DNA from: Fidelibacterota bacterium | GTDB taxonomy: Bacteria; Fidelibacterota; UBA2242; JAFGTP01 | Length of the DNA: 6,546 bases | Assembly: GCA_021735285.1 (NCBI GenBank) | Contig: JAIPHI010000147.1 | Location: 1-6,546, forward strand | Reading direction: 5' to 3' | Shown here: piece by piece, positions 6,441 to 6,546 of the stretch | How the letters are laid out: the number at the start of each line of letters is the position of its first letter | Position numbering within the stretch: the first letter of the stretch is position 1 | Notes under the pieces: generated by a model | The model's input: the letters and a program-made list of their open reading frames with translations, nothing else | Told to the model about the DNA's origin: nothing | Database searches by the model: none | Made by a program: the position numbers and the translations under genes

Positions 6441-6445
6441 AGGAA
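6441..6445 (+). promoter_or_regulatory. Likely ribosome-binding site pointing to an ATC start
   Basis: AGGAA is preceded in the formimidoyltransferase frame by a TAG stop (6440-6442), so translation must begin downstream. It sits six bases before ATC at 6452, a standard spacing, and 15 bases before the only other candidate, CTG at 6461. Confidence 0.5.
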
Positions 6446-6451
6446 TTAGTT

Positions 6452-6546
6452 ATCAAAGAACTGATTGAGTGTGTTCCCAATTTTAGTGCTGGCCAGAATA
6501 AAGCCGAGGTAGATGCCATTGTTGCAGCTATTGCTAATACTCGGGG
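6452..6546 (+). CDS. Glutamate formimidoyltransferase (FtcD-like), N-terminal fragment
   Basis: Transfers the formimino group from N-formimino-glutamate to tetrahydrofolate (or the reverse) in histidine degradation and one-carbon metabolism. The translation reads KELIECVPNFSAGQNKAEVDAIVAAI, a clear match to the family N-terminus (typically IVECVPNFSEGRN), with substitutions A for E and Q for R in the SEGR stretch. Only about 31 codons lie inside the window and the reading frame is open to the edge. No ATG, GTG or TTG exists in frame between the TAG at 6440-6442 and the conserved region. ATC at 6452 gives the family-like start M-K-E-L-I-E-C at good distance from AGGAA; CTG at 6461 is the alternative. 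Whether the whole gene is intact, or fused to a cyclodeaminase domain, cannot be seen. It lies after a 190-bp gap and so probably belongs to a different transcription unit. Confidence 0.85.
   Translation, partial: MKELIECVPNFSAGQNKAEVDAIVAAIANTR

Larger units (their letters stand above)
6263..6451 (+). other. Non-coding gap between the operon end and the formimidoyltransferase gene
   Basis: About 190 AT-rich bases hold no ORF I would call. No strong rho-independent terminator is present: the only hairpin directly after the operon is CTTTT/AAAAG at 6285-6299, too weak and without a following T-run. A poor promoter pair is TTGCAG (6305-6310) with TAATAT (6326-6331) at 15-nt spacing; another TAATAT at 6364-6369 has no good -35. 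Two inverted repeats, listed separately, lie inside. The gap probably carries the operon end and the promoter of the next gene, but neither can be placed with confidence. Confidence 0.5.

Overview
The window is AT-rich and encodes everything on the + strand in one tightly packed run from position 1 to 6262, followed by a non-coding gap of about 190 bp and the start of a further gene that runs off the right edge. The mix points to a low-GC, probably anaerobic, fermentative bacterium with an outer membrane, such as a Halanaerobiales-like diderm Firmicute. The reasons are the split glycine decarboxylase subunit (GcvPA), a sedoheptulose-7-phosphate isomerase (an LPS inner-core sugar step), Firmicute-style Shine-Dalgarno sequences and frequent TTG starts. 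The taxon is inferred, not shown.

Layout. 1-60: C-terminal end of the biotin carboxyl carrier protein (accB). 81-1448: biotin carboxylase (accC). 1445-1822: glycine cleavage H protein (gcvH). 1864-3201: glycine dehydrogenase subunit 1 (gcvPA). 3198-3953: a (hepta)prenyl- or geranylgeranyl-glyceryl phosphate synthase family enzyme (GGGPS/PcrB). 3956-4543: phosphoheptose isomerase (gmhA). 4552-5445: tyrosine recombinase XerD. 5442-6077: a site-2-protease-like M50 membrane metalloprotease. 6077-6262: a 61-residue single-pass membrane protein of unknown function. 6263-6451: non-coding, with weak inverted repeats. From about 6452: the N-terminus of glutamate formimidoyltransferase (FtcD-like), with no ordinary start codon.

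How the genes fit together. Gaps are 41 nt or less throughout and five junctions overlap by 1-4 nt, so this looks like one transcription unit with translational coupling. It joins the biotin half of acetyl-CoA carboxylase, half of a glycine cleavage system, an ether-lipid step and an LPS-sugar step, chromosome dimer resolution and a membrane protease. It reads as a housekeeping/envelope operon rather than an accessory island. I saw no mobile element, CRISPR array, tRNA or rRNA.

Most worth a second look: gcvPA with no gcvPB beside it (the next gene overlaps its stop codon); a GGGPS-family ether-lipid enzyme next to an LPS heptose enzyme; the apparent ATC start of the formimidoyltransferase; and the small membrane protein overlapping the protease gene. 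I did not find convincing evidence for a wholly new system.
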